Assembly: GCA_030613765.1 (NCBI GenBank)
Contig: JAUWLI010000160.1
Location: 1-6,943, forward strand
Reading direction: 5' to 3'
Length of the DNA: 6,943 bases
Origin: Phycisphaerae bacterium
GTDB taxonomy: Bacteria > Planctomycetota > Phycisphaerae > Sedimentisphaerales > SG8-4
A program made the translations under genes and the position numbers. How positions within the stretch are numbered: position 1 is the first letter of the stretch; the number at the start of each line of letters is the position of its first letter. Of this stretch, positions 1-6,494 are shown one piece after another. Below the pieces are notes generated by a model, which saw only the letters and a program-made list of their open reading frames with translations, was not told the DNA's origin and did not search any database.

Positions 1-1
1 C

Positions 2-298
2 GCTTCAACGTTTTTTTCAATCAACGGACAAAAAATGCAAACCGCACCTCTTACTGCTAATATTCTACCCTCCATCACGCGCATATTTGCAATCAAAGCG
101 GGCAAAAATATCGGCTTGGAAATTATCGAAAAGTCATTTACTCCGCAACAAGCATGCGATTCAGATGAACTTTTTATTGCCGTTACTACCAAAGATATTG
201 TCCCCGTAGTCAAATTCGATGGCAAGTCCATCGGGGACGGCAAGCCAGGCAAATATACGAAATTGCTCATCGAAGATTTTCGTTCATTTACGGTATAA
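2..298 (+). CDS. Class IV PLP-dependent aminotransferase (branched-chain or D-amino-acid type), C-terminal fragment
   Basis: The frame is open to the left edge, so this is the last ~98 residues of a longer gene; the ATG at 35 is an internal methionine (the family is usually 270-310 residues). Members transfer amino groups between branched-chain or D-amino acids, or aminodeoxychorismate, and keto acids in the cytoplasm using pyridoxal phosphate. The visible part matches the family C-terminal lobe. An ANILPSITR stretch is typical of the region after the active-site lysine. TTKDIVPV fits the conserved segment that helps hold the cofactor phosphate, and [10 protein letters not shown] fits the closing IGxGKPGPxT motif. 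The catalytic lysine lies outside the window. The fragment cannot separate branched-chain aminotransferase (IlvE), D-alanine aminotransferase (Dat) and 4-amino-4-deoxychorismate lyase. The stop lies 14 bases before the fucosidase start on the same strand, so co-transcription is possible. Family confidence is good; substrate is unknown. Confidence 0.82.
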   Translation, partial: ASTFFSINGQKMQTAPLTANILPSITRIFAIKAGKNIGLEIIEKSFTPQQACDSDELFIAVTTKDIVPVVKFDGKSIGDGKPGKYTKLLIEDFRSFTV

Positions 299-300
299 AA

Positions 301-306
301 AAGGAG
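301..306 (+). promoter_or_regulatory. Shine-Dalgarno site of the GH95 fucosidase
   Basis: AAGGAG lies six bases before the ATG at 313, an ideal match and spacing. It sits in the 14-base gap after the aminotransferase stop and supports the chosen start, which is also the one that yields a plausible signal peptide. The gap is too short for a separate promoter, so transcription must come from upstream. Confidence 0.8.
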
Positions 307-312
307 CTTAAG

Positions 313-3132
313 ATGAAAAACCTGACAACAAAAATGGCTTTGATACTTGTGGCATACTTTGCAGGAAATATATTCTTTATCGGGTGTGTGAAAGGTAATT
401 TACGAAGCAGTGATGACAGTGTCGAAGGCTGGAACAGGCTGCAATTATGGTATAACCAGCCTGCACGAAAATGGACTGAAGCGCTGCCGGTCGGGAATGG
501 TCGCCTGGGGGCGATGGTCTTCGGCGGCACTACACAAGAACGCATTCAACTCAATGAAGATACCATCTGGGCGGGTCCGCCTGTGCCCGAGGATCGTGTG
601 GGGGCCTATAAGCACATCGCCGAGGCGAGAAAGCTAATCTTCGAAAGAAAGTACTCCGAAGCGCAGCGGATTATGCAAAGGGAGGTTATGGGCCGTCGGA
701 TATCGCCCCGCAGTCACCAAACACTGGGCGATTTGCGACTTCAGATGCCGGGAGGAACGGAGACCACATCATTTACACTTGCCAACTGGCGGCGGGGCGG
801 TGAGGATGATGCTTCAAACAGCAGGTATGTCCAGGTTGATTTCGATGATTCGAGTTGGCAAGAGTTGGTCGCCAAGTCGGGCAAATTCGTCAAAGGTAAC
901 GCTTCGGTCGAGCCGGGCAAAAAGGCCGTGTTTCGCAGCAGCTTTGAACTGACAGCCAAACAACTGAAGGATGAAGTAGGCCTTTTGAAACTGGGTCCCA
1001 TAGACGATCAGGGCATCATATACATCAATGGTAAAGAGGCTGGCAAAACGAAAAACTACTCCAAGCCGCACAGCTTCGATATCAGCAAATATCTAAAGAC
1101 GGGTAAAAATGTTATCGCCGTAGTAGTGGGTAACGTAGGCGGGCCCGGAGGAATGACTGCTTCGGTGACTCTCGGACCTTCGACTGGCTTGGGTTTGAGC
1201 AAATCTTATAAACGAAAGCTTGATCTGGATACAGGGATAGCCACTACAACATTTACAAAAGACGGGATATCATACAAACGTGAAGTCTTTGCCAGCGCGG
1301 TCGATCAGGCCATAGTCGTGCGTCTGACAGCCGATAAGCCGGACAGTATCTCTCTGGACGTTGCCATGGATCGGCCCGAAAATTTCGAAGTGAAATGTGT
1401 TGGGGATCGTACATTGGCTATGTTCGGACAGGTAGGCCAGGGCGGCAAGCACAAAGGTGTTAAGTACCACACACAGCTTCGGCTCAAGCTTGATGGTGGC
1501 CGGCTTGTGAAAAAGGACAAGAGTTTCACGATAAACAAGGCCCACGCCGTGACGCTGCTGCTGGTGGTTGCAACGGATTATAACTTCAACGATCCCTACA
1601 AGCCACTTACAAGAGATTTGGCCCGGTTGTGTACCAAGCAGCTTGCCGCGGTCAAGAAGAAAAGTTTTGAACGAATCAAGGCGGACCACATCGCCGAACA
1701 CCGCAGATTATTCAGGCGGGTGAGCCTGGATCTTGGGAGGACACCTGCAGCGGCAAAACCGACGGATGAACGACTTAAGGCCCTGCGTGGAGGGGCCGAA
1801 GACCCAGCCTTAGCTGCCTTATACTTTCAGTTTGGCAGATATCTTTTGATTTCGTGCTCGCGCCCGGGATTCATGCCGAGCAACCTACAGGGCTTGTGGA
1901 ACGAGCACATTGCTGCACCGTGGAACGCCGACTATCATATCAACATCAATATCCAGATGAACTATTGGCCGGCCGAGGTATGTAATCTGTCGGAATGTCA
2001 CGAGCCGTTTTTCAGGCTAACCGAGGCGCTGGTACCTTCCGGGCGAAAGACCGCACGAGATGTGTACAACTGCCGAGGCTTCGTTGCCCATCACACAACC
2101 GATGTGTGGTGGCACACAACTCCATTCGGGAGCGTTGGGTATGGGATGTGGCCTATGGGAGCGGCCTGGTGCACACAGCACTTTATGGAGCATTATCGCT
2201 TTACCGGTGATAAGAAGTTTCTCAAAAACAGGGCCTATCCTGTATTGAAGGAGGCTTGTTTGTTCTTTCTTGACTGGCTTGTGGAACATCCCAAGACCGG
2301 CAAACTGGTCTCGGGACCGTCAAACTCACCGGAAAACAGCTTCGTAGCTCCCGATGGAAAGAGGGTAAATCTGTCGATGGGCCCGTCGATGGACCAGGAG
2401 ATAATCTGGGACACTTTTACAAACCTCATCGAAGCGGCCGAGATACTTGACATCAAGGACGGTTTTGTAAGAGAGGTCATCGCCGCCCGTTCAAAACTTG
2501 CGCTGCCTAAGATTGGCTCGGACGGCCGATTGATGGAGTGGAGCGAAGAGTTCAAAGAGCCGGAGCCCGGCCATCGGCATATGTCGCATTTGTTTGCACT
2601 GCATCCGGGCAGGCAATTCACGTTTCAAAATGCACCGGAAATGGTCGCGGCTGCACGCAAGAGTATCGAGTATCGACTGGCTAACGGTGGCGGACATACC
2701 GGCTGGAGCAGGGCGTGGGTCATCAATTTCTGGGCCAGGTTCTGGCAGGGCGATAAGGCCTCTGAGAACGTAACGGCACTGCTGAAAAAGTCCACGCATC
2801 CTAACCTGTTCGACAACCATCCGCCGTTCCAGATAGACGGCAACTACGGCGGTACTGCGGGAATCGCGGAAATGATTTTACAAAGTCATGCTGGAGAAAT
2901 CCACCTGCTGCCTGCGCTGCCGAAGGCGTGGCCGACAGGGCATGTTAAAGGTCTGCGTGCCCGCGGGGGCTTTGAAGTGGATATCATATGGAAATATGGC
3001 AAACTCACAAAAGCCAGAATCCAATCGCTGCTTGGCAATACATGCAAGGTCCGCTATGGTGAGAAAGTCGTTGAAATAAAAACAAAGGCCGGTAAGAGCT
3101 ACAGTCTGAATGAACATCTCGAACGGTTATGA
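313..3132 (+). CDS. GH95 alpha-L-fucosidase, exported, with an inserted beta-sandwich domain
   Basis: Glycoside hydrolase family 95, an inverting enzyme family that releases terminal L-fucose (classically alpha-1,2-linked; some members act on L-galactose). Residues 1-25 look like a signal peptide: a basic start (K2, K7), a hydrophobic core, and FIGC ending at C25, an imperfect lipobox that would make it a lipoprotein. Residues ~43-150 begin the N-terminal beta domain ([36 protein letters not shown]). Residues ~152-288 are an extra galactose-binding-like insert. The beta domain resumes at ~298 ([22 protein letters not shown]). The (alpha/alpha)6 catalytic barrel covers ~500-860 and carries [10 protein letters not shown], whose N544 and N546 match the asparagine pair that activates water in Bifidobacterium AfcA. 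It also holds [17 protein letters not shown] (693-700), [18 protein letters not shown] (H795) and [11 protein letters not shown]-terminal beta domain follows. At 939 residues it exceeds the usual ~750-800, mostly because of the insert. No frameshift is seen. The exact linkage is not predictable. Confidence 0.95.
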   Translation: MKNLTTKMALILVAYFAGNIFFIGCVKGNLRSSDDSVEGWNRLQLWYNQPARKWTEALPVGNGRLGAMVFGGTTQERIQLNEDTIWAGPPVPEDRVGAYKHIAEARKLIFERKYSEAQRIMQREVMGRRISPRSHQTLGDLRLQMPGGTETTSFTLANWRRGGEDDASNSRYVQVDFDDSSWQELVAKSGKFVKGNASVEPGKKAVFRSSFELTAKQLKDEVGLLKLGPIDDQGIIYINGKEAGKTKNYSKPHSFDISKYLKTGKNVIAVVVGNVGGPGGMTASVTLGPSTGLGLSKSYKRKLDLDTGIATTTFTKDGISYKREVFASAVDQAIVVRLTADKPDSISLDVAMDRPENFEVKCVGDRTLAMFGQVGQGGKHKGVKYHTQLRLKLDGGRLVKKDKSFTINKAHAVTLLLVVATDYNFNDPYKPLTRDLARLCTKQLAAVKKKSFERIKADHIAEHRRLFRRVSLDLGRTPAAAKPTDERLKALRGGAEDPALAALYFQFGRYLLISCSRPGFMPSNLQGLWNEHIAAPWNADYHININIQMNYWPAEVCNLSECHEPFFRLTEALVPSGRKTARDVYNCRGFVAHHTTDVWWHTTPFGSVGYGMWPMGAAWCTQHFMEHYRFTGDKKFLKNRAYPVLKEACLFFLDWLVEHPKTGKLVSGPSNSPENSFVAPDGKRVNLSMGPSMDQEIIWDTFTNLIEAAEILDIKDGFVREVIAARSKLALPKIGSDGRLMEWSEEFKEPEPGHRHMSHLFALHPGRQFTFQNAPEMVAAARKSIEYRLANGGGHTGWSRAWVINFWARFWQGDKASENVTALLKKSTHPNLFDNHPPFQIDGNYGGTAGIAEMILQSHAGEIHLLPALPKAWPTGHVKGLRARGGFEVDIIWKYGKLTKARIQSLLGNTCKVRYGEKVVEIKTKAGKSYSLNEHLERL
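766..1182 (+). other. Galactose-binding-like (beta-sandwich) domain inserted in the GH95 N-terminal domain
   Basis: Residues ~152-290 of the fucosidase interrupt the family's normal run from [10 protein letters not shown] to the [11 protein letters not shown] segment, which are close together in ordinary GH95 proteins. The insert has the features of jelly-roll modules seen in GH2 enzymes and bacterial sialate O-acetylesterases: FDDSSWQ, a VFRSSFEL strand, [20 protein letters not shown], and a final [19 protein letters not shown] followed by GGPGG. Such modules bind carbohydrate or pack against the catalytic domain. The boundaries are estimated by eye. Carbohydrate binding is inference. Confidence 0.7.
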
Positions 3133-3136
3133 GTAA

Positions 3137-4165
3137 TTAAAGGCTTTGGCAGGAGATTCTATAGGCCTGCTTTTGGTGTTCTACGCTAAAGTCAACAAGC
3201 AGGAATTTCTTTATGACATCCATATTTGTTTGAAGATGGCTGGAAAGCTCGTTGGTCGTGAAGGAGCCGGCTTTCGCAATTGCCATATAGATTAGAAGCT
3301 GGTCGGCCAAAAAACGGTCGACAGCGGCGGCGCTTGCTAAAAAGTCTTCAGCTATACTGGTAACTTCACTAATCACCTCTTCGGAGGGCTTGCCGCGTTT
3401 TCCAAATGCAGTAAATACTGTCGTGCGTTCGCTGCCACAAAGTCGAATCATCACGCAATTTCCCGGCCCATTGGAATCTTCTACATTGATGTGTTCAGTA
3501 TTCTTGATGTTAAGTTTACTCTGGAGCAATAATTTACGTTGACGTTGAGCAATGCGTACAGGAAGTTTTGCGGTATAAATTCGGCCTTTAATTCGAAACT
3601 TCCTAACCGGTTGGCAAAGGTCGATTATCTGGTCTTTACTTTTTTGCCAGGGCTGGATATTGAAGGTTATTTTGCCGCCGCCGGCTGGGTAGAAACCATG
3701 CCTTATCAGCGTGCAAATTCCATCGAAGCCGGCGTTTGCGATAGCGGGCAAAAAGGTTTCGTTAAGAAAATCAAAGGGAGGAGCCATAGGATTATGTGTT
3801 CCACCGGTAACGGTAACAGTGGAAGGTTTGTCGGCCAAAAACAGGGCAGGCAGGAGTGTCTGAACTACCAAAGACGCAGAGCCGGCCGAGCCTATGTCAA
3901 AATGATAATCACCGCTTCTGACAAGGCCGGGTTGAAAATCCAGGACCTGTGAGCCTTTCGTCGCTCCTTTCGATTGGCCATTGCAGATTTGACAGGCGGT
4001 CCGAACGCAGCTTAAATGCTGATTGGCCAGGCCCGGATTGCGGCGAGCTGCACGGATGTTTTCAATACGCATACTCTTGCCGGTGATACAGGATAGGGTC
4101 AGAGACGTTCGCAGAATCTGGCCTCCTCCTTCGCCTGAGCTGCCATCGATAAAAACAGTATCCAT
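3137..4165 (-). CDS. rtcA: RNA 3'-terminal phosphate cyclase (RtcA)
   Basis: RtcA uses ATP to turn an RNA 3'-phosphate into a 2',3'-cyclic phosphate through a covalent enzyme-AMP intermediate; it also can adenylylate 5'-phosphate ends. It acts in the cytoplasm in RNA end processing. The N-terminus carries the family signature DGSSGEGGGQILRTSLTLS (residues 7-25), followed by RRNPGLANQHL, the GSAGSASLVVQTLLPAL segment, GGTHNPMAPP (121-130) and GFYPAGGG (157-164). The nucleophile histidine is expected near position 309 (E. coli H309); H310 in SSHLQTNMDVIKKFL fits. Length 342 is normal for the family (~340). The ATG at 4165 places the signature exactly where family members have it; only a weak GGA lies eight bases upstream. 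It is last in the minus-strand cluster, 53 bases after SagB. Its stop is 4 bases from the convergent fucosidase stop. No rtcB or rtcR is visible here. Confidence 0.95.
   Translation of the reverse strand: MDTVFIDGSSGEGGGQILRTSLTLSCITGKSMRIENIRAARRNPGLANQHLSCVRTACQICNGQSKGATKGSQVLDFQPGLVRSGDYHFDIGSAGSASLVVQTLLPALFLADKPSTVTVTGGTHNPMAPPFDFLNETFLPAIANAGFDGICTLIRHGFYPAGGGKITFNIQPWQKSKDQIIDLCQPVRKFRIKGRIYTAKLPVRIAQRQRKLLLQSKLNIKNTEHINVEDSNGPGNCVMIRLCGSERTTVFTAFGKRGKPSEEVISEVTSIAEDFLASAAAVDRFLADQLLIYMAIAKAGSFTTNELSSHLQTNMDVIKKFLLVDFSVEHQKQAYRISCQSL
3149..3174 (+). terminator. Weak candidate rho-independent terminator for the fucosidase transcript
   Basis: GCAGG at 3149-3153 pairs perfectly with CCTGC at 3166-3170 across a 12-base loop, and TTTT follows at 3171-3174, all just downstream of the fucosidase stop. 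The stem is short and the T-run is brief. The element lies inside the last codons of the convergent rtcA gene, so it can also be chance. It has the right orientation only for the plus strand. Confidence 0.25.
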
Positions 4166-4218
4166 TTTACTAATCCAGTGGTACGTGAATTCTTTTGTTA
4201 GTCCAAGCCGGTGTTTTA

Positions 4219-4803
4219 CTAACTACAATAGCCAACTACGACCATATAGAGAGGCTCAAGGTTATCCGGCAGTGACAAGACTGTGCTGACAGCAGCATCG
4301 TCAAAAGCACCAACAGCAACAGAACCAAGTCCCAGGGCCTCGGCTTGAAGGTGGACATTCTGAGCGGCGTGCCCGGCTTCCATATATACGTAACGAACAC
4401 CACGTTTGCCATAACGGCCGGTTGTTCTGGTGAACTGGGCAGCAAAGACCAGTGTCAACGGCGCAGCCCGGACAAACTCCTGTTCCCAGGCAGCGGAGGT
4501 AAGAGGGGGACGAAGGTCTCTGTCTGTCAGTTTCTCAAGAGAGTGCTTGTCAGGCAAGTAACGAAACATGCCCTTATCTGTAATTACAAAGAGTTCGAGA
4601 GGATATGTTGCTCCGGCTGAAGGTGTTGTGCGATACCTGCTGCCTGCATCCTGACCCTGGGCTGCCCAGGCCAACTGGCTGATTTGCTCAAGTGTAAGAG
4701 GCTTTGGCAGGAAGTGTCGGCGAGAGCGTCGGACGGTTATGGCCTGCTCCAACGACATTGAGCCGGATTTATCCGGTTCGGAAAGTTTTATTATCTCACT
4801 CAT
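4219..4803 (-). CDS. SagB/ThcOx-type FMN nitroreductase, stand-alone
   Basis: This belongs to the nitroreductase superfamily, in the subfamily that includes SagB and ThcOx, FMN enzymes that oxidise azolines in RiPP toxin and peptide biosynthesis. Many stand-alone members have no known substrate. Visible features are RRSRRHF (residues 25-31), the usual N-terminal FMN-phosphate contact; PSAGATYPLELFVI (61-74), the hallmark of this subfamily; EAGHAAQNVHLQAEALGLGSVAVGAFDD (142-169), the core helix and strand of the fold; and the C-terminal VVVGY. Length 194 is typical of the single-domain form, with no signal peptide or membrane segment. The start ATG lies inside the end of the NTPase gene (ATGAGTGA, 8-base overlap), which points to translational coupling; only a weak GAG lies seven bases upstream. 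No YcaO cyclodehydratase, precursor peptide or McbC partner is present, so a RiPP role is not supported here. The family call is firm; the reaction is unknown. Confidence 0.9.
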   Translation of the reverse strand: MSEIIKLSEPDKSGSMSLEQAITVRRSRRHFLPKPLTLEQISQLAWAAQGQDAGSRYRTTPSAGATYPLELFVITDKGMFRYLPDKHSLEKLTDRDLRPPLTSAAWEQEFVRAAPLTLVFAAQFTRTTGRYGKRGVRYVYMEAGHAAQNVHLQAEALGLGSVAVGAFDDAAVSTVLSLPDNLEPLYMVVVGYCS

Positions 4804-5356
4804 TTTCTAACTCACTACTCTTTTCCAAAAACGATAAAGTTTGCAGAATTTCCACTATTGTCTTATCGCGATTATGACGTGTCAAATTAAATAGCTTAGT
4901 GTTAGAGTAATTTTTTACCTCAGAGATAAGGCCAGAGCCCTTCAGTGCTACAGTGGCCAATATTGACTTGTTGGATTTGAAGAGGCGGCGTAATGCAATA
5001 ATAAACTTTTCAGAAAAGCATTCCATCTTCCCAATCTCGTCGATAACAAATAATTTAGTATCGCTTTCTTCAGCGTCCAAAATCGGCACCACTGATTTCT
5101 CAAAGCCTGCAACGTCCACACCATATTTGCCCACTCTGAAAGGTCCCTTGATATCGATATGAGCAAGCATGCCGGTTGATCCATCAAACCGCTGCCAGCT
5201 AAAACCTTTACGAACACCACCCTGACGGATCTCCTGTGTGTAAAAACCAGATATCTTTTCGCTGTTAAAATATTTAATAATTTGCATTACAGCAGTGGTT
5301 TTGCCGGAACGCGGCAGCCCTGTTAAGAGGATTTTGGTGGATTCGGACAACATCAC
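4796..5356 (-). CDS. THEP1-type nucleoside-triphosphatase
   Basis: This is a small P-loop NTPase of the THEP1 family (archaeal THEP1, human NTPCR), which hydrolyses ATP, GTP and other NTPs slowly and has no settled cellular role. Walker A is GLPRSGKT (residues 13-20). Walker B is LFVIDEIG (102-109) with D106 and E107, followed by KMECFS, as usual in the family. Family-typical blocks GFYTQEIRQGG (37-47) and PFRVGKYGVDVAGFEK (72-87) are also present. Length 186 matches the ~170-190 of relatives. The start shown is GTG at 5356, followed directly by an ATG at 5353. An in-frame TAG three codons upstream rules out a longer protein, but no clear ribosome binding site chooses between the two starts. 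By eye the gene is more A+T-rich than the fucosidase. It follows the permease by 39 bases and overlaps the SagB start by 8 bases, so it is probably co-translated with it. Confidence 0.92.
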   Translation of the reverse strand: MMLSESTKILLTGLPRSGKTTAVMQIIKYFNSEKISGFYTQEIRQGGVRKGFSWQRFDGSTGMLAHIDIKGPFRVGKYGVDVAGFEKSVVPILDAEESDTKLFVIDEIGKMECFSEKFIIALRRLFKSNKSILATVALKGSGLISEVKNYSNTKLFNLTRHNRDKTIVEILQTLSFLEKSSELENE

Positions 5357-5395
5357 TGAACAACACTATAAAGAGTATCTTCTGAAACCGCAAGA

Positions 5396-6415
5396 TTAGT
5401 CGGTCTGTTTTCTTTTGCTGAGGATGGCAAATGCCAGGACCGCTAAAAGCACAACGGCTGAAATGTACTTAATCAATGGCGGCAGCATCCAATGAGGCCG
5501 GGCGGCTATTTCAAAATCAAAACCGGCAGCGATATAATCGAGCAGAATGCCACCTAAGAGAGCGCATCCCGCCACGGTTGCCAGATAGGTAATGGCTGTT
5601 TCTTTGCCCATGACCTTCCAGATAGTTATAAATGAGGCGGCATTGGTGGCCGGGCCGGTCATAAGAAAAACAAGTGCGGCCCCGGGTGTCAGGCCTTTCA
5701 AAATCAATGCGGCTGCTACGGGCACTGAAGCCGTTGCACATACGTAAACCGGTATCCCCAGAAACATCATCACAACCATTGCAAATATCCCCGTTCCGAG
5801 CTTTTCTGCGAAGTAGCCATCCGGCACGAGGGCGGAGATTACAGCCGCGATGACCAGTCCAACGAGCATAGCCTTGCCAATATCGCGGGGCAAAGTAACA
5901 AAACCATATTTTAGACCTCTGGTTATTTTGCGACTGGTTTCTGTTGTATCGCAACACTCATCCGTACACTTTGGCGGGCCCTTGCTATCATCTCCTCTTT
6001 TTCGTTCAAACAAGTCCACGAAAGTGCCGCCGACGATACCGGTTACAAACGCCGCCAGCGGTCTGAAAATGGCGAAAAGCGGACCAAGAAGACTTAAAGT
6101 CACAAAAATACTGTCGACTCCGGTTTGAGGCGTGGAAAGCAAAAATGACACAGTAGAACCCTTGCTCGCACCATGCTTGTGCAGTGACATTGATACGGGA
6201 ATAACACCGCACGAACACAAAGGCAGTGGAACCCCAAAAAGCGATGCCTTAACCAACGGCCATATTCCTCTACCGCCAAGATGTCTTTCTACAAGTCGTT
6301 GTGATACAATTACCGAAAGAACACCTGCCACGAAAAAACCAAACAACAAATAGGGTGACATCTCGGCAATAGTAGCCCAAAAATCCACGATTATTGACTT
6401 GAAAAAATCAGACAT
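5396..6415 (-). CDS. SO_0444/YraQ-type permease (DUF318 superfamily), putative metal-ion efflux transporter
   Basis: A polytopic inner-membrane permease. The closest family I recognise is the SO_0444 type, annotated as a Cu/Zn efflux transporter and related to YraQ and ArsP; the substrate here is inferred from family only. Hydrophobic segments lie at roughly residues 20-38, 58-75, 102-135, 180-198, 207-228, 245-265, 273-295 and 315-332, giving about eight membrane spans in two halves. The hallmark PLPLCSCGVIPVSMSL (63-78) carries C67 and C69. STPQTGVDS (94-102) and its second-half counterpart MTGPATNAAS (252-261) follow the family pattern. A hydrophilic central loop (138-170) holds C150, C154 and C155, a plausible metal-binding cluster. 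Length 339 is normal. The ATG at 6415 is the first possible start, since TGA lies two codons upstream in frame; GGTGA sits three bases before it, close for a ribosome binding site. It heads the permease-NTPase-SagB-RtcA series. Confidence 0.85.
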   Translation of the reverse strand: MSDFFKSIIVDFWATIAEMSPYLLFGFFVAGVLSVIVSQRLVERHLGGRGIWPLVKASLFGVPLPLCSCGVIPVSMSLHKHGASKGSTVSFLLSTPQTGVDSIFVTLSLLGPLFAIFRPLAAFVTGIVGGTFVDLFERKRGDDSKGPPKCTDECCDTTETSRKITRGLKYGFVTLPRDIGKAMLVGLVIAAVISALVPDGYFAEKLGTGIFAMVVMMFLGIPVYVCATASVPVAAALILKGLTPGAALVFLMTGPATNAASFITIWKVMGKETAITYLATVAGCALLGGILLDYIAAGFDFEIAARPHWMLPPLIKYISAVVLLAVLAFAILSKRKQTD

Positions 6416-6494
6416 TATTCACCACTGTTTTAAACCAACTGCTACTTTTCTATCGCTTCATTTTAGCCAATTTTGCGCTGGAAATCAACTTACA
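6416..6494. other. 79-base gap between CBS protein and permease
   Basis: This A+T-rich spacer is the largest non-coding stretch in the window. Besides the candidate promoter I see no terminator hairpin for the CBS gene, no riboswitch-like structure and no clear operator dyad. Read-through from the CBS gene into the permease is therefore possible. Confidence 0.5.
6460..6488 (-). promoter_or_regulatory. Sigma70-like promoter before the permease
   Basis: Read on the minus strand, TTGATT (6488-6483, 4/6 to TTGACA) is followed after exactly 17 bases by TAAAAT (6465-6460, 5/6 to TATAAT). The expected start near 6453 leaves a leader of about 38 bases to the permease ATG at 6415. It lies in the only sizeable gap of the minus-strand block and would drive permease, NTPase, SagB and RtcA. 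Such matches arise by chance in A+T-rich gaps, and no operator is evident. Confidence 0.45.

Noticed and set aside
1270..1701. 143-codon open frame on the minus strand inside the fucosidase gene
   Set aside because: It lies wholly opposite a firmly identified GH95 gene, shows no recognisable motifs, and reads as a shadow of the coding strand.
3539..3952. 137-codon open frame on the plus strand inside rtcA
   Set aside because: It is antisense to conserved RtcA motifs and has a low-complexity, basic composition without family features.
4166..4218. Possible separate promoter for rtcA (TTGGAC-like box)
   Set aside because: The -35 match is only 3/6 and no convincing -10 follows at the right spacing; read-through from SagB is simpler.
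3141..4712. Repeated 14-base string AGGCTTTGGCAGGA at 3141-3154 and 4699-4712
   Set aside because: Both copies fall inside unrelated coding sequences (end of rtcA and start of sagB-like) and are not flanked by further similarity, so chance is the simpler explanation.
5517..5957. 146-codon open frame on the minus strand in another frame of the permease
   Set aside because: It is out of frame with a well-supported membrane protein and is rich in Arg, Asn and Cys, typical of shadow translation.
6423..6440. TTTAAA-centred partial palindrome upstream of the permease as an operator
   Set aside because: The symmetry is limited to a few A/T bases and matches no metal-regulator site I can recognise.
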